A stretch of 64,000 nucleotides of DNA from Dyella lutea (GCF_024158035.1 NZ_JAMZEK010000003.1:434001-498000), one strand, 5' to 3'. Counted from the stretch's first letter, positions 24,850-35,003 are shown. Numbers and translations are program-made. Notes: a model not told the origin generated them from the sequence alone.

Positions 24850-26445
24850 CTACCCGCCGGCCTTTTTCGTCTTGCTGGCCCCCGCCTTTTTCGCCGCGAG
24901 CTGGGTCTTTGTCGCGACCGCCTGCGCATCAACTTTCTTGCTGGTGGCCTTGTTCGCCGAGTCCTTCAACAGCGCACACAGCGAGTCGAAGCGGCAACAG
25001 CATTCTGTGTAGGCGCCCTGCACACCGAGGGCACCGAGTACGGCCTGGTGGTGCATACCGCTCGATGGCAGTGCGACCGGGTTGCCGTCAGGGGCGCCTG
25101 GCCAGTCGAGGGTGCCGTTGCCGGCCACGCGGGCGGGGATCAGCCAGTAGTCGCCGTTGGCGTAGAGGCCGCCAGGCTGGAAGGTGATCTGCACGCCGTC
25201 TTCCAGTTCGAGGGTGTCGCCTTCCACCACGGGCATGCAGCCCTGGGCATCGGCGCCGTCACCCTGGTCCCAGCGGCGCAGCAGCGGATGTTTGGTCGAG
25301 TTGTTGCTGACGGCGTAGGGCGTGATGTTCTTCGGGACGGCCAGGGTCACCATGCGGCTGGCGATGTCGATCGCCATCACCTGCAGTAGAGGCGATGCGG
25401 CTTGCGCCAGGGTGTAGTCGTCGTCGATCAGCTCCACCCAGTCGTTCACGGCCAGGCCGAGCCGTCCGTCACGGCCCAGTGAGGCAAGCGATACGGCCAC
25501 TTGCGCGCTGCCGTCGCTTTGCGCCGTGATGTCCGTTTTGACGATCGGGAAGATGACCGCGCCGTTCTCGCGTGACCATTTGAAGTTGGTGCCGGAGGGA
25601 GCATCCAGCGTGCCCGCCGCCCCGCCCTGGTGGATCTCCACCCGGTAGAGCTGGTTCTCGCAGCCTCGGTAGCGCGCATCGGCCGCGATCACGCAGGGGT
25701 CGCTGTCGGAGACGACCGGTCCCAGCTGGGCACTCAGGTGCGGCCACGCATAGGTGGCGCGGGCCCCGAGCACCTGGCGCAACGTGGGGCAGACGTCGCC
25801 ATTGCCCGGCAGCTTGCCGGTGGCGAGGTTGCGCTGCAGTTGGGCGAGATCGTCCATCTGCTGCTTGATCGTCGCTTCGTCCGTGCTGCTGGTGGTGGCC
25901 TGCAGGCGCAGGTTCAGCGCCGCCGTGACCGGGGCCAGCATGGCAGCGAGGGGTTCGGGATCGAGGTCGAGCAGGCGCACCTGCCACACCGTCTGCGCGC
26001 GTGAGGCGGTGTCCACACCGTCGAGGGCGATGTCGGCGATGTCCGGCGCCTCGATCGCGCTGAGATGACGCTCCCATACATCCAGCCACAGCGCGAAGCT
26101 GGTCGGCGGCTTGATCCAGTCGTCGCCGGGACTGGACGATCCCGCCGCGTAGGGCTGGCTGCCCAGCGCGCAGGTTGCCTCGTTCTGGCACAGGATGCCG
26201 TCCACGTAGAAATGGCCCGGGGCGAGTTGCCAGTCGGCCGCGTGCGGCTGCATGGTGATGGCGAAGCCGGTGCCGGGCGCCCAGCACGGCCCCACCAGGT
26301 CGGCGATCATCGTGCGCAGCAGGAAGAGCTGGATGCCGGCCTGCTCGTTCCAGTCGGCCTCCAGGGTCACCCTGCCCTGCTGCTGCATGACCTGGCTGTA
26401 GTGACGGGCCGGGTCGAACGTGACGCGCGCAAAGTCGCCTTTCAT
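24850..26445 (-). CDS. eCIS DUF6519 protein (last gene of the injection-system operon)
   Basis: 531 residues beginning MKGDFARVTFDP with the family's N-terminal signature (HYSQVMQQQGRV, EADWNEQAGI), the DUF6519 pattern found at the end of many eCIS baseplate operons. The middle is beta-rich. The C-terminus carries a CCCRFDSLC cluster and a Lys/Ala-rich tail (KKAGASKTKKAGG). AGGAG lies before the ATG at 26445, 10 bp after the preceding stop. Its place after the tail-protein-I-like gene suggests an outer baseplate or fibre-attachment component; the exact role is unknown. Confidence 0.8.
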   Translation of the reverse strand: MKGDFARVTFDPARHYSQVMQQQGRVTLEADWNEQAGIQLFLLRTMIADLVGPCWAPGTGFAITMQPHAADWQLAPGHFYVDGILCQNEATCALGSQPYAAGSSSPGDDWIKPPTSFALWLDVWERHLSAIEAPDIADIALDGVDTASRAQTVWQVRLLDLDPEPLAAMLAPVTAALNLRLQATTSSTDEATIKQQMDDLAQLQRNLATGKLPGNGDVCPTLRQVLGARATYAWPHLSAQLGPVVSDSDPCVIAADARYRGCENQLYRVEIHQGGAAGTLDAPSGTNFKWSRENGAVIFPIVKTDITAQSDGSAQVAVSLASLGRDGRLGLAVNDWVELIDDDYTLAQAASPLLQVMAIDIASRMVTLAVPKNITPYAVSNNSTKHPLLRRWDQGDGADAQGCMPVVEGDTLELEDGVQITFQPGGLYANGDYWLIPARVAGNGTLDWPGAPDGNPVALPSSGMHHQAVLGALGVQGAYTECCCRFDSLCALLKDSANKATSKKVDAQAVATKTQLAAKKAGASKTKKAGG

Positions 26446-26455
26446 GGTCGATCTC

Positions 26456-28693
26456 CTAACTCGCGAAAAGAATGCCGGCGTCGGCATCGGCGGGCGTGTA
26501 TTCCTGCAGCCGCCAGGCGAGGTTCGCCTCGCGCTGCGGTTCGTAGATGTCGTGATACACGCCCATGGCGGACTGGTCGGAGGCGCCGGTGCGTATCTCG
26601 GCGCAGGTGTCGTCGTGCAGCCGGGCGTAGTCGCAGGTGCCATAGCGGAGGCTGCGGAACTGCGGCACCACACGCCGCGATTCCTGCGCCTGTCGCTTGG
26701 CCGGCACGGCATCCAGTGCCCGGTCGGGCTGACAATGGAAGCGCTTGGGCGTGCGCGATCCTTCCGGCACATAGCAGAAGCGGACGCATCCGAACTGGCG
26801 GCGGAGCACCCGGATGGTGCTGGCGAAGATGCAGTCCTCCGCCAGGCGGACACTGTGCGCCTGCACCTGTCCGATCACCGTGCAGCGTCGGAAGCTCGCC
26901 TCGACATAGGCCACCGCTTCGTCCGGTGCGCCGAGTGCCGTGCGCTCGATGCCGGTGGCGTCGACGATGCTGTCGCAGATCTCCAGAATCGATGGCTCAC
27001 CGCGTCGCACCGGGCTGATCACCGAGATCGCGCCGACGATGCTCTGTTCGATCCGCAACGAGGCGCGCGTGCCGTCCAGGGTCACGCTGGGTTCGCCCGG
27101 CCGCTTCGGGTCGCAGTCGCACTGCAGTGCCCAGCCGGGGACCAGCGTGCAGTGGCGGATCACCAGTTCGCACAGGTCGGGTCCGGCCCCTGCGCCTTCG
27201 GCATCTTCCGGTCCATGCACCTCGATGCCGCGCCCGACGATCAGCAGGCCATCGAGCAGGACGCGGCTGCCCGCGGCACCGCCGACATTGAGCGCATCGG
27301 GCTGGCTCGCGCGCACGTCGAGCAGGCGCAGGATCGGCCGCGTGCGTTCGGCTGCACGCAACTGGATGGCCTCGCCAGCGGCGAGCTGCAGATCGATGGC
27401 GCCTTCGTAGATGCCGCTCTCGGCCAGCTCGATGACCAGCGCGCGCAGCGACGGGTCCGTGGCGCGGGCCTGGCTCCATGCGGCGAGCGCATCGGCGATG
27501 GTGGCGAAATGCCCGGACGCCAGTGGAGTCGCCACGGCGGACGGCAACGGTGCATGCACGATGAAGCGCGTGGCGTTCTCCAGCTCCGGCACCGGCCGGG
27601 CGTACTCGCCGCCGCCAAGGTCCGCGGCGAAGCCGTAGCGGTAGGACACCCACACGCCGCGCTTGGGCCGCTGGTTGGCGGGGAACAGCAGGCGGCCGGT
27701 TTCCGGGTCGACAGCCACCCGGCCGCGTGGCACCTGGTAGCGCCAGCTGGAGAGATCGGCGGGGATCAACGCCTCGATCGGCACCGGCACGCCCTGCCCC
27801 TTGGCAGGCCAGTCGGGCGCGTAGACCAGCACGCTCCGGCCCGGTCCGTACAGGTCGGGCGACGCGCTGGCGTAGTCGGCCAGCGGTCCGCGCGCGGCGA
27901 AGCGGTAGCGTCGAAGCGGCACGGGCAGGTTGTGCTCGTGGGCGATGTGTGTGGGTTTCGGTTCGGCGTCCGGCTGCTGGAACAGCGGTGTGTCGTTGCC
28001 GAGCACGCTGAAGCTGAAACATTGCGGGCCCCGCTCTTCCAGGCAGTAGGCTGGCGTGGTGGTGACCGGGTAGCTGCGCAGGCGGAACACGAACAACCCC
28101 ACGTCGGGGATGCCGTAGCGGCCGCGCCGGTGATGGCTGCCCAGCCGGCGCACGTCCACGCTGTGGGCGAGCGGATCGAAGGCGCCGTTGGCCCAGCCGA
28201 TGCGCTGCATCACGCCCGGATCGCGCACCTCGGCGGTGCCGCCGCGATGCGGATGCTGGTGATCCAGGTGCTGCGTCCAGCCCAGCAGTCGATAGAACTC
28301 GACCGCGCGCGCCGGCCAGCCGGCAGCATCGCGCGCCAGGTCCTCCAGCAGCGACAGCGTGCCCTTGCGGCGGCGCGCGTCGATGGTGTTGGCCACATCG
28401 GCGCGCGGTGCGAGCACCCGCCCCAGGCGCGCCGCGTGCGTGCCGCCATCGGCGAGGGTCGCCGCCTCGGGCAGCAGCGAGTAGCCGAGCAGATCGCCGA
28501 TGTAGGGCACCACCCAGTCGTCGCAGGTCTCGATGAACCAGTTGTCGTACAGCCGCGCGATGTCCTGCTCCAGCACGTTGGCCTGGGTCGAAAGCACGCG
28601 CAGCAGATCGCGCAGCGGATAGCCCTGGTCCGCATCGCGCATGCGATACACCACCGGCATCAGCTCATACAGGCGGTCGGGGTTGGCGCTCAT
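26456..28693 (-). CDS. eCIS baseplate protein: phage tail protein I-like with beta-helix part
   Basis: 745 residues. The N-terminal about 150 (LYELMPVVYRMRDAD, ETCDDWVVPYIGDLLGY) match the phage tail protein I/gp53-like wedge family of eCIS. A central domain (about 170-350) is followed by a long part (about 400-640) with regular short strands (ALVIELAESGIYEGAIDLQL, VLLDGLLIVGRGIEVHG, LVIRHCTLV) typical of a right-handed parallel beta-helix. That is unusual for a wedge protein and resembles a tail spike. The ATG overlaps the stop of the baseplate-J gene (ATGA). It could be both structural and a cell-binding element. Confidence 0.75.
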   Translation of the reverse strand: MSANPDRLYELMPVVYRMRDADQGYPLRDLLRVLSTQANVLEQDIARLYDNWFIETCDDWVVPYIGDLLGYSLLPEAATLADGGTHAARLGRVLAPRADVANTIDARRRKGTLSLLEDLARDAAGWPARAVEFYRLLGWTQHLDHQHPHRGGTAEVRDPGVMQRIGWANGAFDPLAHSVDVRRLGSHHRRGRYGIPDVGLFVFRLRSYPVTTTPAYCLEERGPQCFSFSVLGNDTPLFQQPDAEPKPTHIAHEHNLPVPLRRYRFAARGPLADYASASPDLYGPGRSVLVYAPDWPAKGQGVPVPIEALIPADLSSWRYQVPRGRVAVDPETGRLLFPANQRPKRGVWVSYRYGFAADLGGGEYARPVPELENATRFIVHAPLPSAVATPLASGHFATIADALAAWSQARATDPSLRALVIELAESGIYEGAIDLQLAAGEAIQLRAAERTRPILRLLDVRASQPDALNVGGAAGSRVLLDGLLIVGRGIEVHGPEDAEGAGAGPDLCELVIRHCTLVPGWALQCDCDPKRPGEPSVTLDGTRASLRIEQSIVGAISVISPVRRGEPSILEICDSIVDATGIERTALGAPDEAVAYVEASFRRCTVIGQVQAHSVRLAEDCIFASTIRVLRRQFGCVRFCYVPEGSRTPKRFHCQPDRALDAVPAKRQAQESRRVVPQFRSLRYGTCDYARLHDDTCAEIRTGASDQSAMGVYHDIYEPQREANLAWRLQEYTPADADAGILFAS

Positions 28694-31600
28694 GGCGTGG
28701 CCTCCTGCAGCAGCAGCGTGTCGGGCACGGTGGACAGGAAATAGGCGATCTGCGCGGGCAGCGGTTGCCCGCCATCGTCGTAGCGTGCCGGCAGCACCTG
28801 CACGCGCTGGTTGACCGCGGCCTGACCGGAGGTGCTCACCGCGCCGAGCGAGAGCAGCTCGCCTCCGCCCTTGTCGCCGTTCTGGTCGCCGCCGACACCA
28901 AAGCCCTTCAGCACCGTCACCTCGTCCAGATGGCCGAACGCGTCCACATCCACCCAGGCCACGCCGCGCACGGACTGGATGCAGGTCACGATCTCGCTGA
29001 GGTAGACGTTCTGCGCCAGGCCACGCCGCTCGAAGCCGAAGCGGTCCAGCAGCGCCGCGCGCACCTGTGGCTCCACCGCCTCCCAGGCGTAGTCGGCAGC
29101 CAGGCCGACCTTCGCGCTGAGCGTGAGCGCCAGCAGCTCACGCACGTCCAGGGTCACCGGCAACTGGGGATCGCCGTAGCGCTGCATGGCCTGCAGCAGG
29201 TTGCGGTAGAGATCGGAGCTGGCGTCCACCGGCGCGTCCGCGGCACCGGCGATGGTGACCCGCACTCCGCTGCCTAGCCGAGCCGCCGCGGCCTTACTGA
29301 CGCCGCCGAAGGTGCGCGCGAAATCGGCGTAGTCGGCAATCGACACCAGCCGGTCCAGCGCCAGCACGGCCAGCGGCACGTTGGCGCGCGCCTGGTCGCG
29401 CGTTTCCGCGTCGGCGCCGCCGGAGGCGCGCAGCGGGTTGACCACGTTCTTCACGCCGAGCGGCTTGGTGGTGAGCAGGCTGATCTGCCCTGCCTGCACG
29501 TTGCCCGGCGTGCCGATACCGTTGCGGTACACCGCAGTGACGTTCTCCACGCCGGTGGGCAGACGGGCGCCGTGGGCGCCATCGCCGAACATCATGCGGG
29601 TCTTGCCGTCGTCGTCGGTGGCAGTGACGAAGCTGCGCCGGTCACCGTCGACGAAGGCGAGGTTGCGCACTTCGTGCCATTCCACCTGGTTCACACGCAC
29701 CGTGAGCGTGCTCTGCACGCCGTCCACGGTGGGCGCCGACACATAGGTCAGCGGCGGTTGCTTGAGCGCGAATGCCTGCAACGGCACGCTGCCGTCGCCA
29801 CTGCCCAGCACCTCGTTGCGCGTCTCGCCATGCGTGGCGCGCACCACGTTGGCGAAGATCGACACGGTGCCACGCTTATAGGCATAGGCCAGGCCCTGGT
29901 TGGCGAACACCAGGGTGCTGTGCACGGTATCGCCCGGCAGGTCGGGCGGCACTCCCTGCTCCACCGCCAGCAGCATCACCAGCTCGGCAGCGATGACCGC
30001 ATCGGTGCCGGGCACGTCGGTGCGCTGGCCCTGCACGATGACCCAGCGCCCCGGCTTCAGGCCGTCGACCGGTGCATCCAGCGTCACGCGCGTGGCACCG
30101 TCACCGGGAATGCCGGCGCTGGTCGCGGCGACGTGGCCCGTATCGTCGGCGATTGACAACACCGCCAGCGGCAGCAGCTCGCTCTGTGCATGCACCTGGG
30201 TGCTGCGCAGCGTGTCTTCGTCGGGCACCGGCCACGGCACGTCGCCGCCGCTGGTCGGGCCGACCAGGGTGAGCTGGGTGCTCTTGCCGCTCATGCCGTA
30301 GTCGCTGTGCGGCAGCGTGCGCGCCGTCTGGATCTGCCCGATCACGGGCGGCTTGGTGAAGTCCCCGGTATGGATCATCACGTAGCCACCGGCGGTCACG
30401 CCGTCGTAGGCGTTGTCCAGCCACAGCACGTTCGCCCGCTCGTCGATGCTGAGGTTGCCGGGCTTGGGTGTGGAGACCCATTGGCTGTTCGTGCTGTCGT
30501 AGGACTGCACGATGCTGATCGGCGCCGGCGCGTTGTAGCCGAACAGTGGCGAAACCACGCGCATGGCATAGACCCCGGTAAGCGCGGGCGAAGGTTCGCC
30601 GTGCTGCACGTGTGTCCAGGCGTTGTAGAAGGTGTCCACCAGCGGCCTGGCGAAATTCAGCAACAGCTGTGGCCGCGCATCGCTCGCCACGCTCAGCGCG
30701 GTGGCCAGGTTGCGCTGCAGGCGCAAGCTGTTGGCGGGCTGCTGGGTCGCCGGCTGGATCAGCGCCTTGAACAGCGCACCGAAATCCATACCGCCCGATC
30801 CTCCCGAGGAACTCCCGCCGAACGCCTGCTGCACGCTCAGCATGAAATCGATCACCGGCTGCGGGCCGCTCGGATAACCCTCCAGCTGCCTGCCGAAGTT
30901 GCTCGTGAACTCGCCGAAGCTGCCGCCGTTGTCCTTCTCAAGCAGCAACTCCTGCCGCACCATCTCCAGTCTCCCCAGCCATGCCGAGCCGGTATACGCC
31001 AGCAATCCGATGGCCTGGTCGATCGCCGCCAGGATCTGCACGGTGACCGCATTCAGCGGCTGCAGCACCACGCGGCTGCGCTGCTGCTCCGGCGGCAACA
31101 CGGCGCCCGTGGCCGGATCGCGCTGCTGCACCTCGACCGACTGCACGCGCCGCAACGCCGTCACGCCCGTGCCCAGTTCGCCGAACAGGAACAGCAGCGG
31201 GTCGTTCAATTTCAATTGCGTGTTGGCGCTGACCACCCACAGCTCGCCAAGCGCACCGACGGTGTCGAGCGTGATGTTCTGCGGCTGGGTCAGGCGCGGC
31301 CGCAGAGTGTTCCATTCGTGGCGTGCTTCCAGCGGTTCGGCGGTCTCGAAGGTCTGCATCTGCTCGCCAGGTGCCGGCACCGACTGCGCCTTGGCACCCG
31401 TCGGGATGGTCACCGCCGACGAACTGTCGTCGATGGTGTAGGCCAGGTAGACGCTGGCCGCTACACCGGGGCGCAGCCGGTAATCCACCAGCCGGCCCAG
31501 TTCCAGCACGGAACGACGTTCGGTGGCGGTGCGCAGAAAGCCTTCGTTGGCGATGCGCTCCTGATAGAAGCGCAGCACGTCGGTCCCGACCGCCCAGGCA

Positions 31601-31833
31601 TCCAGCAGGGCCATCGACGGATCGTCCGGATCGCGCGTGCGCAGCCCCTGCAATGCAGGCAACGCCGCGTCGCTGAGATCCCGCTGCATGGTGCCGCGGA
31701 AGTCGGCGTAGGAGCCGACGCGATAGGCCAGGCTGTCCAGTCCGGGGCGGTTGTAGATCGATCGCGGCGTGCGCGTACCGGCCCCGCATCCGCAGGCGCA
31801 GGCGTGTTCGCCACAGGCGCTGCAGCAACTCAT
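28690..31833 (-). CDS. eCIS baseplate J-like wedge protein (Afp12-type)
   Basis: 1047 residues. The C-terminal third contains the baseplate-J signature: MMFGDGAHGARLPTG, VTAVYRNGIGTPGNV and PLRASGGADAETRDQARANVP. The N-terminus is unusual: MSCCSACGEHACACGCGAG packs eight cysteines into 17 residues and may bind metal. Overlaps both neighbours by four bases. One of two related baseplate-J proteins in the cluster; together they would form the wedges of the sixfold baseplate, as Afp11 and Afp12 do. Confidence 0.85.
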   Translation of the reverse strand: MSCCSACGEHACACGCGAGTRTPRSIYNRPGLDSLAYRVGSYADFRGTMQRDLSDAALPALQGLRTRDPDDPSMALLDAWAVGTDVLRFYQERIANEGFLRTATERRSVLELGRLVDYRLRPGVAASVYLAYTIDDSSSAVTIPTGAKAQSVPAPGEQMQTFETAEPLEARHEWNTLRPRLTQPQNITLDTVGALGELWVVSANTQLKLNDPLLFLFGELGTGVTALRRVQSVEVQQRDPATGAVLPPEQQRSRVVLQPLNAVTVQILAAIDQAIGLLAYTGSAWLGRLEMVRQELLLEKDNGGSFGEFTSNFGRQLEGYPSGPQPVIDFMLSVQQAFGGSSSGGSGGMDFGALFKALIQPATQQPANSLRLQRNLATALSVASDARPQLLLNFARPLVDTFYNAWTHVQHGEPSPALTGVYAMRVVSPLFGYNAPAPISIVQSYDSTNSQWVSTPKPGNLSIDERANVLWLDNAYDGVTAGGYVMIHTGDFTKPPVIGQIQTARTLPHSDYGMSGKSTQLTLVGPTSGGDVPWPVPDEDTLRSTQVHAQSELLPLAVLSIADDTGHVAATSAGIPGDGATRVTLDAPVDGLKPGRWVIVQGQRTDVPGTDAVIAAELVMLLAVEQGVPPDLPGDTVHSTLVFANQGLAYAYKRGTVSIFANVVRATHGETRNEVLGSGDGSVPLQAFALKQPPLTYVSAPTVDGVQSTLTVRVNQVEWHEVRNLAFVDGDRRSFVTATDDDGKTRMMFGDGAHGARLPTGVENVTAVYRNGIGTPGNVQAGQISLLTTKPLGVKNVVNPLRASGGADAETRDQARANVPLAVLALDRLVSIADYADFARTFGGVSKAAAARLGSGVRVTIAGAADAPVDASSDLYRNLLQAMQRYGDPQLPVTLDVRELLALTLSAKVGLAADYAWEAVEPQVRAALLDRFGFERRGLAQNVYLSEIVTCIQSVRGVAWVDVDAFGHLDEVTVLKGFGVGGDQNGDKGGGELLSLGAVSTSGQAAVNQRVQVLPARYDDGGQPLPAQIAYFLSTVPDTLLLQEATP

Positions 31834-34628
31834 CGGCCACCTCCCATGAGGAACGCGATACTGCCGTGGTCCGGATGGTCCGGATCGTTGTCTACCCGGG
31901 CCAGTTCGGTCGGTGTCAGGTGCAGCAGTCCGTCGTCAGGCACGTCGTCGGCCGGAGCATCGTCCATGCGTTGCAGCGTGCGCACCTCGACATGCGCCAC
32001 GCCGACCACGGCCTGCGCCTCGGCCATCAGCGCACCGACGCCGACCGCTGCCCCGAGGCGCAGCCGGTCTGGATGGAAGAAGCCCGGTGTGCCGTCGCTG
32101 CGCAGGCCGGCGCCGAAGCGCTCGCGCAGGGCGGCCTCCACGTGGGCCACGAGGAAATCCGGTCGCACGCAGACGAACAGCACGATGCGAAGCGGGACGT
32201 AGCACGCGGAGCGCACCGCCACGTCGTGGCCGATGCGCCGGTAGGGTTCGAGCCCGGCACGCACGCGCCGGGCAAGGTCGGGCGCCAGCATCTCGCGGCC
32301 AAGGGGGTCGAGCATTACGTCCGCCTCGTAGCCGCTGCCGTTCCACGCCATCGTGCAGACGGCCCCCTGCACGGACGGGTCGGTCGCTGCGAACCGCGCG
32401 TAGTCGTCGGGCACGATGGCGCGCAATGAGTGGGCGCGGAACGCACCCGGTGCATACAGCTTCACTTCGGCCAGCGTCTCCGCCGCCTGGCCGCCGCCGG
32501 CCGCGATCGGATTGCGCGCTGCCAGCCCGTCCGGCAGCACGTCACGGGACGACGCCAGCCAGACGATGCTGTCGCGGCCGACGTTGCCGGCCGCGCCGTT
32601 GCCGATGCGCATCCGGGCCCGGAAGAAGTCGCCGGCCTGCGGCTGGCGGCCGAGCACGCCATCGCCGAAGCGCAGGTGCGTCGCGCCTTCGTCGTCGACC
32701 TCGACCACGAAGTGACGGTCATCCGCGCCGCTCTCCAGCAGATCCTGGCGCGATTCCCAGCGCCACCGTGCGTCGGGTCGGCCTGGCAACAGGATGTCGC
32801 CTAGCGCACCGCCGTAGACCTCCAGCTGCGGCAGGGCCGCCCGTGGATCGCGGGCCAGCAACGCGCACACTGGGGCATTCGCATCGCCGGGCAAGGGCTC
32901 GGCCCAGGTCAGTGGTGTCCCCGGCAGGACATGCCCGGTATCGGTCGGCGGACGGCGCACGTCGGGCACCGCGCCGTCGCAACGGCAGCAGTCGTATTCG
33001 GTGGTCCCCGGCACCAGCCAGCAGTCCTCGGCCAGTGCATCACAGCGCTGGCAGGCATCGGGCATCGCAGCAAGTGCCGCGGCGAGCCCCGGATACGCGC
33101 TGTCGCCCTGCCCCGGCGGCGTACACAGCGCCGTACAGTCGCAGCGTCCCGGAGGGTGGTCGCCGTGATCTACCAGCAGCACGTTACCGCGCGCCAGGCT
33201 CACGTCGTGCAGCCAGGTGCAGTCGGGCGACGGCATGCGCACCGACAGGCACAGATCGAACGGCAAGGCATCGCAGGGGTCCCAGCTCACCCGCAGCAGC
33301 AGGCTGCCGTCGAGTGGGTCGACGATGGGCTGCACCGCGGTCAGCCGCACGGCGTGACGATGTCCGGGATCGGCATCGGCCAGGTTGCCGGTGGCCGGCC
33401 CCAGCACCTCCTCGAAGATCAGCAGATCGCCTGCCTGCAATCTCAGCACCCGCTGCGGTGCATCGGTCGCCGCTCCTGTCGCCGCGTTGTTCGTCGCGTT
33501 GGTCAGGTTCACCACTGGCGGGCTGCTGCCATCCTCCGGAGTCGCGGGCGTTGACGGTGCGGCCAGCGGCTGGTCGACCAGCACCGCCTGCGTGCTGCCG
33601 CGGGCGAGGCAGCACAGCTCGTCGCCCCAGGTATGCAGCCGGATCGCATGATTCGCTGCAGCGATCGTGATGGTGCTGGCGCCATCCAGTGACATCGGCT
33701 CGAACACCAGGGCGCCCTGTGCCCGCGCCTTCGCGTACTGGTCGGCGGTCAGCACACCCGGCGTGACATCGGGCTGCCCCGGCGGCGGCACCAGCAGCGA
33801 GAGCCCCGCAAGATCGAGCGTCGCCTCGCCCGCAGGGACCGACAGCACCACAAGGGCGCGGGCATTGCAGCCTTCGTGCATGCGGTAGTCGACCAGCCGT
33901 GCATGCCGCCGCACCGAGATGCGGCGGCGCGCGGTGGCAAGGTAGGCCTCGGTGGCGACGGCATCCTGGTAATAGCTGAGGTAGTCCGCGGTGTAGGCCA
34001 TCGTCTCGACCAGCGCGATGCCGATGTCGGGTACGTGGCGCTCCCGCCATGTCGGTGCATCCAGCGCCATGCGGTCGAGGAACAGCTGGCGGAAACTGGC
34101 ATAGTCCTTAGCCAGATAGTTGATCTCCGGCGGCGGCTCCGGCGTCTGCACGCAGGGCGTGCTCGTGGCGCAGTCCAGGTCTCCCGGGCAGTCCAGCCTG
34201 AAGCGCAGCCCCACGCAGGCATAGCGCGGATCGAAAGCGGGATAGGCAGTCCATCCGGCCGGATCGCCGCCGGAGCTGGCATCGACCAGACACAGGCAGT
34301 ACGGCGAATGGTCGCCTTCGCGGTCCAGCACCACACGCAGGCAGGCGTCGTCGTGCATCTCTGGCTCGTTCTCCTCGCTGACCGCGATCACGCGCAGGCC
34401 GGTGATGCGATCGCCGCCGCTGACGCGGACGTTGGCGACGGTGATGCCCTGAGGGATCGGTCCGAACAGGTGCACGCACAGGGTGACGCCGTCGTCGCCG
34501 ACCTCCACGAAATCGATACCGTTGAGCTGGCCGCCCTGGCGCAGGCGATCGCGCCGCGCCGGCACCGTGCAGGACGGCGACAGGCCGCAGCCGATCGGCA
34601 GCACCGGGGGCAACGTGGCGGCGCTCAT
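31830..34628 (-). CDS. eCIS baseplate J-like wedge protein (Afp11-type)
   Basis: 932 residues. It has the eCIS 'putative baseplate assembly protein' pattern: N-terminal NGIDFVEVGDDGVTLCVHLF, then INYLAKDYASFRQLFLDRMA, ETMAYTADYLSYYQDAVATEA, and near the end LRFGDGVLGRQPQAGDFF with baseplate-J-like GNGAAGNVGRDS. A central insert (about 480-560) holds many cysteines (CDCTALC, CQRCDALAEDCW, YDCCRCDG). ATGA overlaps on both sides. It is the second wedge protein; Afp11-type is inferred from order and size. Confidence 0.85.
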   Translation of the reverse strand: MSAATLPPVLPIGCGLSPSCTVPARRDRLRQGGQLNGIDFVEVGDDGVTLCVHLFGPIPQGITVANVRVSGGDRITGLRVIAVSEENEPEMHDDACLRVVLDREGDHSPYCLCLVDASSGGDPAGWTAYPAFDPRYACVGLRFRLDCPGDLDCATSTPCVQTPEPPPEINYLAKDYASFRQLFLDRMALDAPTWRERHVPDIGIALVETMAYTADYLSYYQDAVATEAYLATARRRISVRRHARLVDYRMHEGCNARALVVLSVPAGEATLDLAGLSLLVPPPGQPDVTPGVLTADQYAKARAQGALVFEPMSLDGASTITIAAANHAIRLHTWGDELCCLARGSTQAVLVDQPLAAPSTPATPEDGSSPPVVNLTNATNNAATGAATDAPQRVLRLQAGDLLIFEEVLGPATGNLADADPGHRHAVRLTAVQPIVDPLDGSLLLRVSWDPCDALPFDLCLSVRMPSPDCTWLHDVSLARGNVLLVDHGDHPPGRCDCTALCTPPGQGDSAYPGLAAALAAMPDACQRCDALAEDCWLVPGTTEYDCCRCDGAVPDVRRPPTDTGHVLPGTPLTWAEPLPGDANAPVCALLARDPRAALPQLEVYGGALGDILLPGRPDARWRWESRQDLLESGADDRHFVVEVDDEGATHLRFGDGVLGRQPQAGDFFRARMRIGNGAAGNVGRDSIVWLASSRDVLPDGLAARNPIAAGGGQAAETLAEVKLYAPGAFRAHSLRAIVPDDYARFAATDPSVQGAVCTMAWNGSGYEADVMLDPLGREMLAPDLARRVRAGLEPYRRIGHDVAVRSACYVPLRIVLFVCVRPDFLVAHVEAALRERFGAGLRSDGTPGFFHPDRLRLGAAVGVGALMAEAQAVVGVAHVEVRTLQRMDDAPADDVPDDGLLHLTPTELARVDNDPDHPDHGSIAFLMGGGR

Positions 34629-34996
34629 GTCGCACTCCCGCGGAGGCTGGCCGTGCGCACGTCGCCGGTGGCCAGCACGGTGTAGCTCAGGTCCACCTGC
34701 AGAATGGCGTCGTCGCTGGTGACCTCAAGCGCATCGACCTTGATCACGTCGCCCAGGTAGCGCTGCAGCGCGGCCTGCAGGGTGAACTGCAAAGCGGCTG
34801 CGATCTCCGGACTGTTCGGCGCGAACACCATCTGCAACAGGCCGCTGCCGAAGTCCGGCCGGTTCACCCGCTCGCCCGGACGGGTGAACAGCAACTGCTC
34901 GATCATGTCGCGCACGTGGTCGTCGTCGTCGGTGAGCGAAGTGCGGCCGCGGCGGTCGAAGGCGAACGGGAAGTCGATGTTGATGACGGGTTGCAT
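34625..34996 (-). CDS. eCIS gp25-like baseplate protein (Afp9-type)
   Basis: 123 residues from the ATG at 34996 (VINIDFPFAFDRRG). The motifs DHVRDMIEQLLFTRPGERVNRPDFGSGL are the signature of the GPW/gp25 family, a small lysozyme-like fold that links wedge and sheath in contractile tails. A longer frame exists upstream but the start chosen lies 7 bp after the PAAR-like stop. Ends in an ATGA overlap with the wedge gene. Confidence 0.9.
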   Translation of the reverse strand: MQPVINIDFPFAFDRRGRTSLTDDDDHVRDMIEQLLFTRPGERVNRPDFGSGLLQMVFAPNSPEIAAALQFTLQAALQRYLGDVIKVDALEVTSDDAILQVDLSYTVLATGDVRTASLRGSAT

Positions 34997-35003
34997 GACG
35001 TCC

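Noticed and set aside
30190-33670. Long plus-strand frames opposite the two eCIS wedge genes
   Set aside because: Low-complexity Arg/Pro/His-rich translations without motifs; the minus strand encodes clear baseplate proteins with overlapping starts and stops.
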